From Chromera velia (Eukaryota > Sar > Chromeraceae): DNA of 34,747 nt. The stretch spans positions 1 to 34,747 of the forward strand of contig JAHBMJ010001208.1 in NCBI GenBank assembly GCA_018398765.1, given 5' to 3'. Within the stretch, counting starts at the first letter, position 1, and each line of letters opens with the position of its first letter. Below are positions 1 through 12,084 of this stretch, in pieces. The notes beneath the pieces are model-generated. The model was not told where the DNA came from and searched no databases. It saw only the letters and a program-made list of their open reading frames with translations. Made by a program: the position numbers and the translations under genes.

Positions 1-386
1 GGAGGCGAGAGATCCGAGACGAGATCATAGAGCTCAGGGTATTTCTGCAAACCCTGGCGGAAGGCTGCTGCACGGATGTCAGACGGCGCACTGGCAGGCT
101 GCAATTTGCAGTGGTCTTCAAACGCCTTGACAATCGCGACTCGACCTCCGTGCGTGTCCTTGTAGGGGAGCTCGCACTTCCATGGAGCGAATTTCCCCGT
201 GTCAGTGGTGGGGGTGGGAGTCGGAGACGGAACAGAAGCCGACTGAGAAAGAAATATTTGCGCCAATTTGGTGACATTGGCGGTAAGAAGATCCAAGTCA
301 GAGGGGCTAGGGCTTTGATCAGACGAGTCTTTCGAGATGAAACGACCGTCAGCCCCACGAGGTTGGTCTTCGTCCGAAGTTGGCAT
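1..386 (-). CDS. Partial ORF, 5' end only, possible retroelement gag-like protein
   Basis: Reading the minus strand from the ATG at 386-384, the frame stays open to the window edge (about 128 codons, no stop), so the gene continues outside. The predicted protein begins MPTSDEDQPRGADGRF, has a Ser/Pro/Thr-rich stretch (PSPTPTPTTDTG) and then a more structured part (KFAPWKCELPYKD, later FRQGLQKYPELYDLVSD). The frame also stays open upstream of the ATG. A pyrimidine-rich tract ending in CAG at 429-427 could be a 3' splice site, so the ATG may lie inside an exon. I do not recognise a family. The low-complexity N-terminus followed by a helical Trp-containing segment is reminiscent of Gag regions of LTR elements, but that is a guess. 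Opposite-strand frames here look like shadows. Confidence 0.45.
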   Translation of the reverse strand, partial: MPTSDEDQPRGADGRFISKDSSDQSPSPSDLDLLTANVTKLAQIFLSQSASVPSPTPTPTTDTGKFAPWKCELPYKDTHGGRVAIVKAFEDHCKLQPASAPSDIRAAAFRQGLQKYPELYDLVSDLSP

Positions 387-1201
387 CAGAGAGGGAAAGA
401 GACGCTCTGATGGAGACCAACAGACCCTGAGGAGGAGAAGGAGGAAAGAACCAACTGCTACCATGTAATGAACTAGAGAGTCCAGTCAAGGACAGTCCAG
501 TTAATCTTATGGTTCTCTATACAGGAATAATACTGCACGACTTCTGTCCGGCTTCTGCTCTCATCTATTGAGAGTTGCTTTATCAAATCACTCGAAGTAT
601 TACGCGAATCAACTTCACAATATGGATCAATACATGCATGCTCTCCGTATGGATCAATACATGCATGCTCTCCGTCATGCCTCCATCCGCGCTGCCCCGA
701 TAAGCAACGCCGCGGCTCGGGACCGGCCGAATCGGGCCGACCACTGCACGCCCGCCGCCGCCTCTCTATAAGTGGCTGATTACAGAATTAAACGTTCTTC
801 ATCATCATCATTATCATACGCCATCGCTATCGGCCCATAATAGGCGTCTAGCGTTCGGCAAGTCACAACACGCAAGGCAGATGATTAAATGATGGACCCT
901 TATTTCGTAACCTTTAGCAAATAGCTTAACAGCTGCATTAGAAAAAACTGCCTCGTCCGTTGCCACAAAACGCTAGAAGCATAAAAATAGGCCGATAGTG
1001 ATGACCTTAGTGATGACCTATGATGATGATGAGGTTTACATTATTGAAGTACCGGTATGACCCATCTGGTCCCACCTGAATCAGTCTCTTAAAAGATTAG
1101 TATACAAAATATACAGTAAGGTTATAGTCTAATCACACGAGTTTCCATTTTTTTGTTTCTGCATGAAATTCTCTGTGTACATCTTCAATGTTTTGCCCCT
1201 T
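387..1201. other. Intergenic spacer with short repeats
   Basis: No convincing gene. The stretch holds a 27-bp tandem duplication (listed separately), a GC-rich patch at about 680-765 followed by a TATA-like CTCTCTATAAG near 766-776, ATC/ATG trinucleotide runs (about 800-815 and 1020-1032), and AT-rich sequence from about 900 to 1180. The 3' end of the NLR-like gene lies at its right edge. Confidence 0.5.
621..674. repeat. 27-bp direct tandem duplication (2 copies)
   Basis: The unit starting TATGGATCAATACATGCATG occupies 621-647 and is repeated identically at 648-674. It contains the palindrome CATGCATG. Confidence 0.9.
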
Positions 1202-4200
1202 TCACTGGAAAGTCTGGGGATCAACTAGGGGGGCAAAGCCTTCGGTGTTCAACAGCGTAAGATCTGCACCTTTACTGAGGAGGAACTCGATCATTGTTTT
1301 GTCCTTCTGTTTGGACGCCACATGAAGCGCCGTTCTACCCGCCTGCATGCATTTGCTTTATACATTGAAAAAAAAAAGAGGGGCCAAAACGCGGATTTAC
1401 CTCTCGGCTTTCCTAACTGCGTCCCCGATGACTCTTTTCTACTTGACATGCAAAATTGACGCTTTAGTTGTAAACAGAGCAGATCTGGAGAAAGAAAAGT
1501 GCAATCGCTTTGCCCGAGGAAGAGTGATTCACGCGTGCAGTGCATATGTTCAATAATAAAGAGACTGACATCCGGTTTGGTCTGCACGTTCACGTCTGCG
1601 CCCTTCTCCAAGAGAAATTTTACAAGCTCAACCTTGCCAGTTTCCACGGCTCTGATCAAGGGAGACCTCCACTCGCTCCTAGTGGTGGGAATCGTTGCGC
1701 GATTTTCCAGGAGGAGCTTCACAACCTCCAAGCTGACACCTGCTGCGTAGGTGAGAGGCGTGAATCTTTCGCTGTCGACTGCGTCGACGTTTGCCCCCTC
1801 GTCGAGGAGCAACTGCGCCATCTCTCTTTTCCCAAACTTCGCTGCTACATGAAGGGCCGTCATGCCTTCCTGCAGATAGTAGGGTTCATATACAGGTAGA
1901 AATCCAGGCACCAGCTACGAACGGATGTGATTTCATGCATCGAAGAGCAAGTAAGAGCGATCCATGCAGGGCCGCTTGCTGAGCTGCATGGGGTGAATGA
2001 CTTCAACCTGAATTACCAAGCCGCCGTGCAAGAAGGGGAGTGGGTCCGTCCGTTCGTCAACTTACTACTGAGATTCGTTTATTTTGATCATCACAATGCG
2101 CTATACCCCAAGCACGGTATTCAGCCTGACGTTTCGCTTTGTTTGGACATTCACATCTGTGCCCTTCTGAAGTAGATACTTCACGATGTGGCCCTTGCCC
2201 CCGCACGCAGCATTGCCAAGCGGGGACGCGAGATCACTGTCAGTGGTAGGAATCGTTGCACCCTTCTCCAAGAGGAGCTCCACAACCTTCAAGCTGGCAC
2301 CTGCGGCGTAGAAGAGAGGTGTCCCTCCACACTGATCGACTGGATCAAGCGTAGCGCCGTGGCTGAGAAGGAGCTCGACGATTTCTACGTTACCCAACCC
2401 CGCAGCTTCGTGGAGGACGGTCCTGTCGACCTGCAATGGTCCCGCGAAACAAAATAAGCATGAGAACACGGGCCAAGATCAAAGTGGTTTCGTGCACCAA
2501 AAATATGCTCCTACCGACCAAACTGTCTGAAAAGTCGCCCTGCTGATCAGGTATGGATCCGTTTGCCAAGCAGAAAGTGTATGAATCAAGTGGATGGCTC
2601 TTTTGGCGTCAGTAACCACGGCTTCATACGTATGCTCAATAACAAACAGACTGACATCCGCTTTGGTCTGCACGTTCACGTCTGCGCCCTTCTCCAAGAG
2701 AAATTTCACAAGCTCAACCTTGCCGGTTTCCACGGCTCTGATCAGGGAAGACCTCCACTCGCTCCCAGTGGTGGGAATCGTTGCGCCATTTTCCAGGAGG
2801 AGCTTCACAACCTCCAAGCTGACACCTGCTGCGTAGAGAAGCGGTGTGAGTCCCTCGTTGTCGACTGCGTCTACAGTTGCATGCTGGCTCAGGAGGAACT
2901 CTACCATCTTTCTGTCCCCACGCTCAGACGCCTTGTGAAGCGCCGTCTCGCCCGCCTGCACGCAAATTTTGTCATGATTGCTCAGAACCTGAAATAGAAA
3001 ACGGTTCCTCTCTGCTTGACTTGGTGGATCCAAACCTGAAGCTCATTTACTTCGGACAATAGCTATAGCCATACTGTTCGTTTCGACGGTTGCTGTATGA
3101 GTATTAAAGGGGGGAGATCATGCCTTTGCAAAGGCAATGACGAACTCAAAAAGAAGGGCCTTCGCACAGAATGGGACTCAATGATGCTCAATGACGTTTG
3201 TCGTTGGGTGAATCGGAAACTGTACAGATGCTCACTTTTCCTTTCGCGTCTATGTTTGCTCCCTTGGAGAGAAAGACCCTCATCGTTTCCTGTCCCCCAC
3301 ATGATCTTCCATACTTCGCGAAGTGGAGGAGCCGAGACGACGCGACCTCTGACGGCTGCACGATAAAAGTTGATGGAATTGATTGAATGTTGTAAACGAT
3401 GGCGGCAGCACTGGTCTTGAAGGCGCGACAATGTAGAATGAAGTCAATTGTCGAAGTCTTGCAAGCCCCCATAGTTGTGATATCACGCACCCCCGAGGGG
3501 TTTCAGCTCTCCAAAAATACAGTTCTGATCATCCCGTGGGGCTTTTCTCCGTGACGTCACTTTTTCTATTTGCATGCAACACGTCCACCCTGCAGTCTTT
3601 CTGAGTTCAAAGCAACCAAGATCATGGCTGATCAGCAGAACAGAAGAAGCATATCTCAACTTGTGGTTGCCGATCATCGGGCTCAGAAACAAACTCACCT
3701 CTTTCTCTTGATCGATGAGCAACTCGACGACACCTTTGCGTCCGTGCATCACTGCCAAGTCGAGAGCTGAGTGACCTACCTGCTCACACATTGGGCACAC
3801 AAAGAAATCTGATATGCTTGAATTCGTCCGCCTCGAGGTTTTGCACAGCTCTTTTTGATCACGAATCTCGAATGAAAACTGAGGCTGGAACCAATGGTAA
3901 CAATGACTGTTGCACGAGGACTTGGAATTCTCGATCTGCAATGTTCAATTACGCATATGCTTGTGACGAACCCAGTTTGTAACACTGAAGAGATCCGGTG
4001 AATGAGCAAGGAGAGTCTTGGCGATGTCTGTCTGGCCCTCACACGCCACCCAGTGGAGAGCTGTGCATCCCTCCTGAAAAGGTCCGGGCATGCATCGGTT
4101 TTTTGAAAAAAACATAATTCAAAATATCAGTGGATTCGTTGATCACCATTAGAGTCAGTCGGCCAAATCTTTTCGAGGGTCAGAAGGCAGCTTGATCCTG

Positions 4201-7200
4201 CGTGCTTCCTTCATCCCTTGTTTGGCATTCCCAACGAGCTGTCACGGCGCCACTCCACCGTCTTGCCTCACTGCATGGAGTGACAGCTGTCGAACTTGCA
4301 GGGTGGTTGGTGTCTGTTCCGGAAGGTCTGGTCAAAAGGGCACACGGAGAACCGAAGCGACCGGATTGGTAGTTGACTTATACTGCCAGCCGTGTACAAA
4401 GAAAACGCATCAATGTTTACACAAACGGGAAATTTCAGCGTATACTTTTCATGCTCCTCATGCCCAATTTCGCCAGTTTGTTCCTCTTTTCATCTACATC
4501 GGTGATGGCTTCGGCTTACCAGGTCTCTGTACATTGCATTCGCCCCATTCGCCAGAAGGAGCTCCACCACATCTTTGTGCCCTTCCTGGGATGCCCAGTG
4601 GAGAGGTGATCCCTGATTTTATCGCGCAAGCATACAAAAAGTGCAGTTGGAAACAGAGTGGACATACACGCTGGGGACGGATTGCACACAGCCAATCAAA
4701 ACAGCTTTCAAGATTTGATTCGCGTGGACGTAAACAGTCACTCCAGAAGGACTGTCAAGCACAAACAAGAATGGAAGCCCGACGAAACACCAGGAAGCAG
4801 GGGCAGAAACCATGACATATCTCCTGGCCGTGTTGCACTCGACGCAAAGCGCGGAAGGAGAAACAGGAATACAAGCACAACCTTCCGGAGTCAGACCAAT
4901 TTGAGAATCCACAGTTCTGTCAGATCGCACATTGACTTACATCCTCGAAGACACCCGGAGTCACGTTTGCACCTCTGGACACAAGCATCTCCACGACTTT
5001 TCTCTGTCCCACAGCAGACGCCACTAGGAGTAATTTTTCCATCCGTTTCCTGCATGAAGCACCGAGATAGCCATATAACCATTTTGCATACGTGCCAGAT
5101 CATGCGGGGTACCATATGACGACACGAAACCCCCACTCGCTTCTCCAAATGCTTCAAAAAACTGATCATACATGAAGAACGAAATGAAAAAACGACATAC
5201 CTGACACCCGACGTCTCCTCCACATGGCTTTGGAAAATGAGCTGGCTAAACGAGCCCAGTGCATTTTCTGAGGGGATTGTGACCGCAGATCCGATTTCCC
5301 TTTCACATTCGGGGGCCACCTGCACCACCTCCACATGTTGACATGCGGTCACAGAGATAAAGAACAGGAGCAATTCTTATGCATACTCTGCAACGAAGGT
5401 GGTCAAACGAGAAAGCGGCTGACGAGAAGCGTAAAGCGACTTCTTACATCTTCATCCACGCTCACACAAAGACAGGTCGTCGGACAGCACCCACTGGTGG
5501 AGGGGATGGATGAAGACCAGACAGCGAGAGTTATGGGCCGAATTTCAGCGTCGGTCTGCTTGAAAACCTACCAACAAGTTGACTTGGGAAAAGACAGAAA
5601 CAAATCCTTGCATGGAGAAATATCGACGCAGTGTTGGGACAGATATCTGCACTCTTTGTGGTTTGACATTCAGATATTTCTCGACCTACTTGACTTTCAC
5701 GTCTTTTCTTGAGTTCCCGGTGGGCAGCGACTGCAGAAAAATAGTGCGCAATGACGGCTGAGAGTTGTGGACAGATTTCTCCGAACTTTTCTCTTTCCGA
5801 TAGGATGACAGGGTACAAAGAAGCTCGATTTGCCATCATGCTGTCCCAGTCCCTCATCAACAGGTCTTCCTCCCCTCGAATCGCCGTCAGGGCTGCAGAG
5901 TAGGACGTGACCAACTCCGGCTGGTTTTTGTCCCGTAATGCTGCTTCCCGAACGACCCGATGCATTGACAGCTCCGTGGCAGTGACAAAACCGCCTGAGC
6001 CTCCGGTGTCCCGAGCAGTCCTTGCAGTGCCGCTGTCAGTCACCAAGGAATAGTGGCGCAGCAGGTCTATTGCCTGGTCGGTTTCTTCTGTGAGAGAATC
6101 CGATCTAGAAGTCTCGGAAACGTTTTCCCACTCTCCCTGCTTAGGTCGCGTTCCTTCACCCCCTTTTTGTGCATTTCCTTTTTCATCTCTGCGCTGATCT
6201 TTGGAGACTAGGGCCAACGCGGCTCTCTCAAGCAGCCGTCTGGAGAAACCACCTGGATCGAAAAAGGCAGCGCTTTGCAAAAGCTCGACAGCCAGCGGCC
6301 CATTGGTCTCCTCATGCAGCATGCGGTCCAAGGTGAGCTGCAGCGTGCCCCGACAGAAAGTTTGTATCTGTCTGCTGGCCCTATTCCTCGCCGCAGCGCA
6401 TCCTGTTCTCCCCTCTCTAGGCGCTCATAACTGGCTCGGTACCTCTTCAGGTACTTCGAAATCGAACAGCTACGGTTGTATGAGAGATAAGCACTTGCCT
6501 GCAGAGCACACGTGCATTGGTCGTGCTCCTGAGTATACAATACTGCCCATCTCTGCATAAAGCCAAATATGAGGGCCGGCCATATGAAATGTTTGGCAGA
6601 TCAAAAGACTGGACGGACGACTGCGAAATAGACGAATCTGATCTCTTTGCTAATCTTTGCCGACCCTTGCAGAAAATTGGCGCTTGTCTTTATCTTTTTA
6701 TTCAAAACAATACAAGGCACTCCGCTCTCTCCTCCAACCGTGTTTTAGGAGCTGTTTCGGCTGTTGCTGTCTTTCCCAACGTCTAGCTGAAGCTACCAAG
6801 AGACAACGGCAGCTGGCAAGAAAAACGAACTATGAACGATCTCACTCAAGCGGACCTATTCCGAGTGTTTGTAGCTCATGTTATCTTTCTCCCAGCTTAC
6901 ACACATACCTGTACAATGGCAAGGGGGTATCCCTCCAACACCTCCATGAGCTCCTCGAATGGAGACTTGTGCCGTTCCCCTTCAGTACCATGACTCTTGT
7001 ACGGGTGCAGGTGATCTCCACTCTCTTCATGTGGATCATCTGCGTGAATACATGCGTGCATCCATGACAACTTCGTATCCAAAGGCAAGGGCATGAAGGC
7101 TTCTAGTACAAACGATTCGCACCGCGCCTTTATTCATACCATCTTGCACAGAAATCAATGTCTAAACCAGAATTGAAGAGATTGTAATTCAAGTACCGAG

Positions 7201-8498
7201 AAACGACAAAGCAAGACTCTTTGGAGAAAAAGAACGACTTATTCAAAAAAAGGCGATGCCCAATCTATGGTTTTCAATTCTCATGAAGAAGAATAAAAAG
7301 ACCCTGAGCAGCACTCAAGTTGCATACAGCCCAACTTGCCTGTCTGCATGGGCGGAAGCAGTTTTCGCAAAAGGACCCTCGCATCTTCTTCCTCCAAACA
7401 TTTGAGCTCCACCACCTCCTGGAAAAGTCCTATCCTCTCCCTTGCCGTCATGAGAATGTGCCCTTTCACCGTTCCTCGCGTTGTCGGGATGAAGGCCTCA
7501 AGCTCCCTTCGATTTTCGACATTGTCAAGTATCAGAAGCCACCTCTTCTGCTTCGAAAGAAATTGACCAATACACTCCATCACCAGCCTGAAGGAGAGGG
7601 AGAAGCCTGGTTCATCTGTTTGCCCTTTGTCCCGAAAGTTAGTCATCTGTTCAGCGATGCGACGGTACTGCACCTCCAGGTCACCTGCTCCATCTAGCCA
7701 CATGAGGACGTCATAAGCATCGGCAGAGGCCCTTTTCTCACTCATTCTGTGCAAGAATTCTTTTGCTGTCTGCGTTTTCCCAATGCCTCCCAGACCAGCA
7801 ATGAGAACAGTTGCATTACAACCCTGCTTCTCATTCTTGAGCAGCCTCTGCTCGATTTCCTTCAGCTCTTTTATACGGCCCTGAAAGTGTCCGTTCCGTT
7901 GCGGAACGTCTCCTGCGTACAGAGGCCCCTTTGGGGCTCTGAGGCTGGGGAACATGTAATGCTGTTTCCTGCCCCGAAAACACACAAAAACTGCCCCTGT
8001 GGAGTCTTCAGAAGCTTTGATGACAACACAATCCTGTACATCGCGTGAAAACATCAATGCAGTCGTGTACCCTGTGCCGCCCTGGACATCTTGTTCCAGG
8101 GCGCTGCCACATGTTTTTAAGAGAACTTTGGTCGCATGGATACGTCCGCGTTTCTGTCCATCTATGACGAACGCACCGTCAAAAGGCAGGTGCTCTTTGA
8201 TGAACGCTTCCCCCTCTTCGTCTGGTGATCCGTCCTCTTTTACGATGAAGCGGTGTTCGTCCTCTTGTGCGGCCATCGAAACTGCCACGTCATCCTTTCG
8301 GCTACCAGCGTGTCCCATGATTTGTTCCACTGATCCGACGACATAGATTCTCCCATAATGCTTGCTCTCTTTGCCTGTGCAAGCCAATGTGGAGACGACG
8401 CGAACCACGTTATGATAGACAGGAGAATCAATAAAAGTTTCTTTTTCTAAATCCTGCTCAAAGGGAAGGCGTACAGAGTCAGGGCCTCTGTCCACCAT
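1202..8498 (-). CDS. NLR-like STAND protein: DisA_N-like domain, NB-ARC, winged helix, ankyrin repeats
   Basis: Exons inferred by hand, with matching phases: 8498-7340, 7039-6909, 6498-5690, 5555-5448 (tentative), 5319-5201, 5049-4941, 4612-4520, 4073-3984 (or 3972), 3779-3699, 3355-3236, 2955-2656, 2430-2131, 1869-1570, 1342-1202 (TGA). The model gives about 1,286 aa. Residues about 30-180 resemble the DisA_N/diadenylate-cyclase fold: G-R-I-Y-V-V-G strand, DGA at 107-109, and GTGYTTA at 141-147 where active enzymes have an RHR motif. NB-ARC: P-loop GLGGIGKT (235-242), Walker B WLLILDNV (320-327), GHILMTAR (346-353), and the GLPL equivalent GYPLAIVQ (423-430) in exon 2. A winged helix ends in LSMHRVV, the MHD position. 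About 15 ankyrin repeats follow. NB-ARC proteins act as ATP/ADP switches; the ligand here is unknown. The start is uncertain, because the frame is open upstream to about 8549 and an earlier exon is possible. Exon 3 needs one extra base to stay in frame. Confidence 0.82.
1570..2955 (-). repeat. Three tandem copies of a 300-nt ankyrin exon
   Basis: Exons 2955-2656, 2430-2131 and 1869-1570 are each exactly 300 nt, phase 0 at both ends, and each encodes three ankyrin repeats. The first and third share almost identical second and third repeats (for example AVETGKVELVKFLLEKGADV). The middle copy is diverged (ACGGKGHIVKYLLQKGTDV). All three end with a GTCAG-type donor. The introns differ, apart from conserved sequence just after the donor in the first and third copies. 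Confidence 0.88.
6345..6355 (-). other. Apparent 1-nt frameshift in exon 3 of the NLR-like gene
   Basis: In exon 3 (6498-5690) the NB-ARC tail (ASAYLSYNRS..., ...PADRYKLSVG) is read in one frame and the winged-helix part (TLQLTLDRMLHEE...) in another. The two frames meet at a run of four G on the coding strand (plus-strand C at 6348-6351). The exon is 809 nt but should be a multiple of 3, since both flanking splice phases are 0. One extra base would reconcile it. Either an assembly error in a homopolymer, a true disabling mutation, or an unrecognised intron of length 2 mod 3 explains this. Confidence 0.65.
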
Positions 8499-9377
8499 CA
8501 CTTCGCCAACTAAGTTATGCAGGCAAAGAATCCTTAATTTGAGGGCCTTAGTGTCTTAAGTTCAACGCGAGATGCCCCTACTTTTGATTATATTTCCCGC
8601 TGAATGATCGATCGACCGACAATATGTGTACCTCGACTCTCTTGGTGTCCAAGTTCCCTACATCTGACAGCTTCTGGCAGGAGGTATGCAGGAGGTTCAC
8701 AGGCTGTGAGTACTTGCTATGTAAGTGCATGCTTTTCTCTTCTTTTTGTCTGACCTTCCGAGATTTTTGGGGCCCCAGCACGCATGCAGGACTGCGTGAC
8801 GCGGCGCCTATGCCGCGCCGATCAAATGCCGCGCCGCGCGCCGAGGATCCCCGCGGTCCCGCGGCCACCTGCGCATCGAATGTCACTGTCCGATCGACTC
8901 ACTCATCCGACAGCACTTAATTGACCGTATACTTCAATGTCAGGTCGCGATTCGTAAGGCCTTCATTGAGTTGATTCTTAATTAACCGGAACATTTCAAG
9001 AGATCCACTCGGGCTTGTGCTCCTGCCGCTATGAATAATTTGTGCGATTTTCGAAACCATTGCGGCACCTGGCACTGGCCTCGATTTCAGATGACGAATG
9101 CGATCAGTGAGACGTCCTGAGCTTTGCTAGTCTCCCTTCATCCTTTGCCTTTGCTCGCTGTTCAGCCTTGCCTTTTTCCGTCTTCCGTTCGGGAGGAGGC
9201 TTCTGGCCTCTCCTGGTGTCGAACACCGACAAGAAGTGAGGAGACGAGACGGCAAAACACACCACAGCGAGTCAAGCCCCCCCAAACCTGAAATAAATTG
9301 AAGAAGGTCCGGAGGAAGACTTCTTGATCGAATAATTTAAGACGTCCAGATTCCTGCATCTGAAAGGAAGTGGAAAG
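8499..9377. promoter_or_regulatory. Divergent intergenic region with GC-rich block
   Basis: This separates the minus-strand NLR-like gene from the plus-strand orphan gene, so it should hold both promoters. A GC-rich block at about 8776-8880 contains repeated GCCGCGC motifs. On the minus strand, 8886-8578 has a short open frame (…KLSDVGNLDTKRVE) that might be an upstream exon of the NLR-like gene, but no splice phase could be confirmed. No TATA box is evident. Confidence 0.4.
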
Positions 9378-10251
9378 ATGTACAGGGAAGATATCAAGCA
9401 AATTCAGGTCCCTGACCACGAATTCATGAACGATCTCTACAACCTCATGTCGCACTTGTGCTGCGAGACGCTCCACGGTCAGTCTGCACCCTTTTCATCA
9501 TGAGAAGTTCTGTCTGCCTGAACAAACGATCTTGTCACCTGGGTGTATGCTCAGAATCCGTTCGCGAGAAGGAAAGCAAAATACATGAAGCGACTGGGGG
9601 CGTTTCTGTTTTCGTTCCTTCATCCCACGTTTCCCTTTACTACTCCGCCCTAAGACGGGAATTGGACAGAGGTTCTGGAAGTAATCTTTCCCTCTGCACC
9701 CACGTATTCAAGCCACACATTCTATTCGACTGAACAGCCCATCACTGAGTACTGCTTTGAGGAGAAGTCAAACGTCGTCTGTGTGCGGTGTTTTGGCATC
9801 CCAGTCCGCCCTCTCCTTTTTTGGTTTTGTTTGTCTGTGTGTACGTCTGTTTGTGTGCGCGTGCAGACCCTGAGGTTTCCTACCGGAACATTCAACTGTT
9901 GACGGTTAGTCTTCCTCCTCCCCTTCCTCTTCTCCGTGCTTCACATTTTGACCAAGTGACAATTTTTCATCGTCCGTTCTCTGCGGATCTCAACTTCTCT
10001 CCCACCGCAAGCCTTCCTCCTTCCAAAACCCAATGAATTTTTCCTTCTCTTCCCCTTCCCTCCCTGGCACCCCCTTCTGTCCCACACACCCCAGGATGTC
10101 AGAAAACAGATTCTTTTCCTGCCTGCCCCCCACGTCTTCTTCCTTCCTTCTCTTTCTTTCTTTCTTTCTTCCTTCCTTCCTTCCTTCCTTCCTTTCTTCC
10201 TTCCTTCCTTTCTTCCTTCCTTCCTTTCTTCCTTCCTTCCTTCCTTCCTTC

Positions 10252-10302
<51 letters not shown>

Positions 10303-11292
10303 TTCTTTCTTTCTCTATCTCTCTTTTCCCAGATGCACAGAAAGGAAAACGGATCCGCCACGCACGGTGCAGCAATTTCTTTCGCATGCCTCGGTCAAAT
10401 CCGATTCACCGTAGAATCGGGAGATGGCCCTTTTTCATCTGTACAGCAAGAAAGTAGTTTTTCTGTCACCCGAAGTTCGGGTCGCTCTGACAGAAGGAAA
10501 CGTTTGCCCTGTCTTGCATAAGTGCGTGAACAAAAACTCGTTCTGCCTTGCTTTGTGTGTCCTCAACGATGCATACAGAGTTTTTTGAGTCAAGAGACGA
10601 GAGAGTCGAACGAATACAGGAACGCCTCATTCGAGCCTCCGGGAGCTGTCCGTGTTTCTCAGGCGGTCTCTAATGAGGGTGTAGGGGCAGGGGGGAACAG
10701 CCAGGAGGGGGGACAAAGTCAAGCAACAACGGACGCAGACAGATACGCAGACACGCAGACTGACACAGACACGCAGGTCGCATTGCTGGGAGACGACCCG
10801 ACAGAAAGCGCGGTTTTGTCTCAGGAGATGAAGCTAGAGTTCGAGAAGGATAGTGACAAGGCGGCCTTTCTGCTCGAGGAATTGAGGCGCTACCGGCCCT
10901 ATGAACGGATCTTTATCAACATTTATGGTTGGTTTGCACGATACCACAATTTCTTTTCCTGAAGAAGCCACGCGCTGAAGAAGAATGCAGCAGGTAGGGG
11001 GGCAGGGCTTTGACAGCGCTGGTGCGTCCCTCTGTCATGCTACTGAAACACGGGAAAATGCACTCTCTCGGAAATAGGGGGCAATGTCCGTAACACGATG
11101 TGCGATGAGTAAAGGAGGTGTGTAGGAAGCAGAGAGTACGACAAAAAGCACAAGAAGACAGACGTACATGTGTGCGCAGACGGACGGACAAACAGAGAGT
11201 GTGATGGAGGGCCAGGGGGGAAAGGCATTGACACCGGAACACACTGAAAGCGCATCCAGACAGACATTGCCGCACGCACGCGCGCGCGCGCA

Positions 11293-11334
<42 letters not shown>

Positions 11335-12035
11335 CTGACTGACTGACTGACAGACAGACAGACTGACTGACAGCCTGCCTGCCTGCCTGATTGACAGAAG
11401 GAGAGGCACAGATTGATCGGAAGGGGATCTGCGAGAACAGAGGACTGTGGAGCTTTCTTTGACTTGTTCTCTCCTTTTCCATCTCTCTCTCTCTCTCTCC
11501 CTCTCTCTCTCTATGTGTGTGTGTGCGTGTGTGCAGAACGTGACACTGCAGTGTGGAACAACCGTCAGCTGTTCATCTTCGGCCCCGACAAGAAGAGACG
11601 GCTGGTTGTCACCCGGGACCTTCTTCGCCGTCTCGGTCTGAAGGATTTGACCTCGACCTACTTCACTCACTGTTCAGAGACCTACGGCTGGCTGGACGAT
11701 TACTGGTTCTTCTACTCGCACAGCGGAAACACAACTGGACTCGTGAGGGCTCTGGACATCGTCACCAAAGTCGCAGAAGTGCCAGCGTCGAAGGCCAAGA
11801 CGTTTCGGAAGGTGGGAGAGGAGAAAGGCTCCTCGTTCGTTCAGTTTGTTTTCTGTCAGGCATGCCAGGTGGAGGCTATTTTGTGTCTTTTGTTGACTCG
11901 AGCAGACAACTTACAGGTTCCGAGTGTCTCTTTTCGTCCGTATGGATGCTCGCGGTATCTTCCTTCTCATTCTCTCTGTCGGTCGGTGGGGGGAGGGGGG
12001 AATGAGAGAGTTGTACACACACACACTCACACACA

Positions 12036-12084
<49 letters not shown>

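Noticed and set aside
111-410. Plus-strand frame of 99 codons
   Set aside because: Basic, low-quality composition and antisense to the better open-ended minus-strand frame.
1499-2997. Plus-strand frames repeated three times (for example CTFTSAPFSKRNFTSSTLP)
   Set aside because: Antisense shadows of the three duplicated ankyrin exons.
6897-8501. Active diadenylate cyclase in the NLR-like protein
   Set aside because: The RHR-type motif expected for catalysis is replaced (GTGYTTA), so I call only a fold resemblance and a possible sensor role.
9941-10521. Long Lys/Arg/Glu or Phe/Leu/Ser frames
   Set aside because: Translations of the CTTT/CCTT microsatellite.
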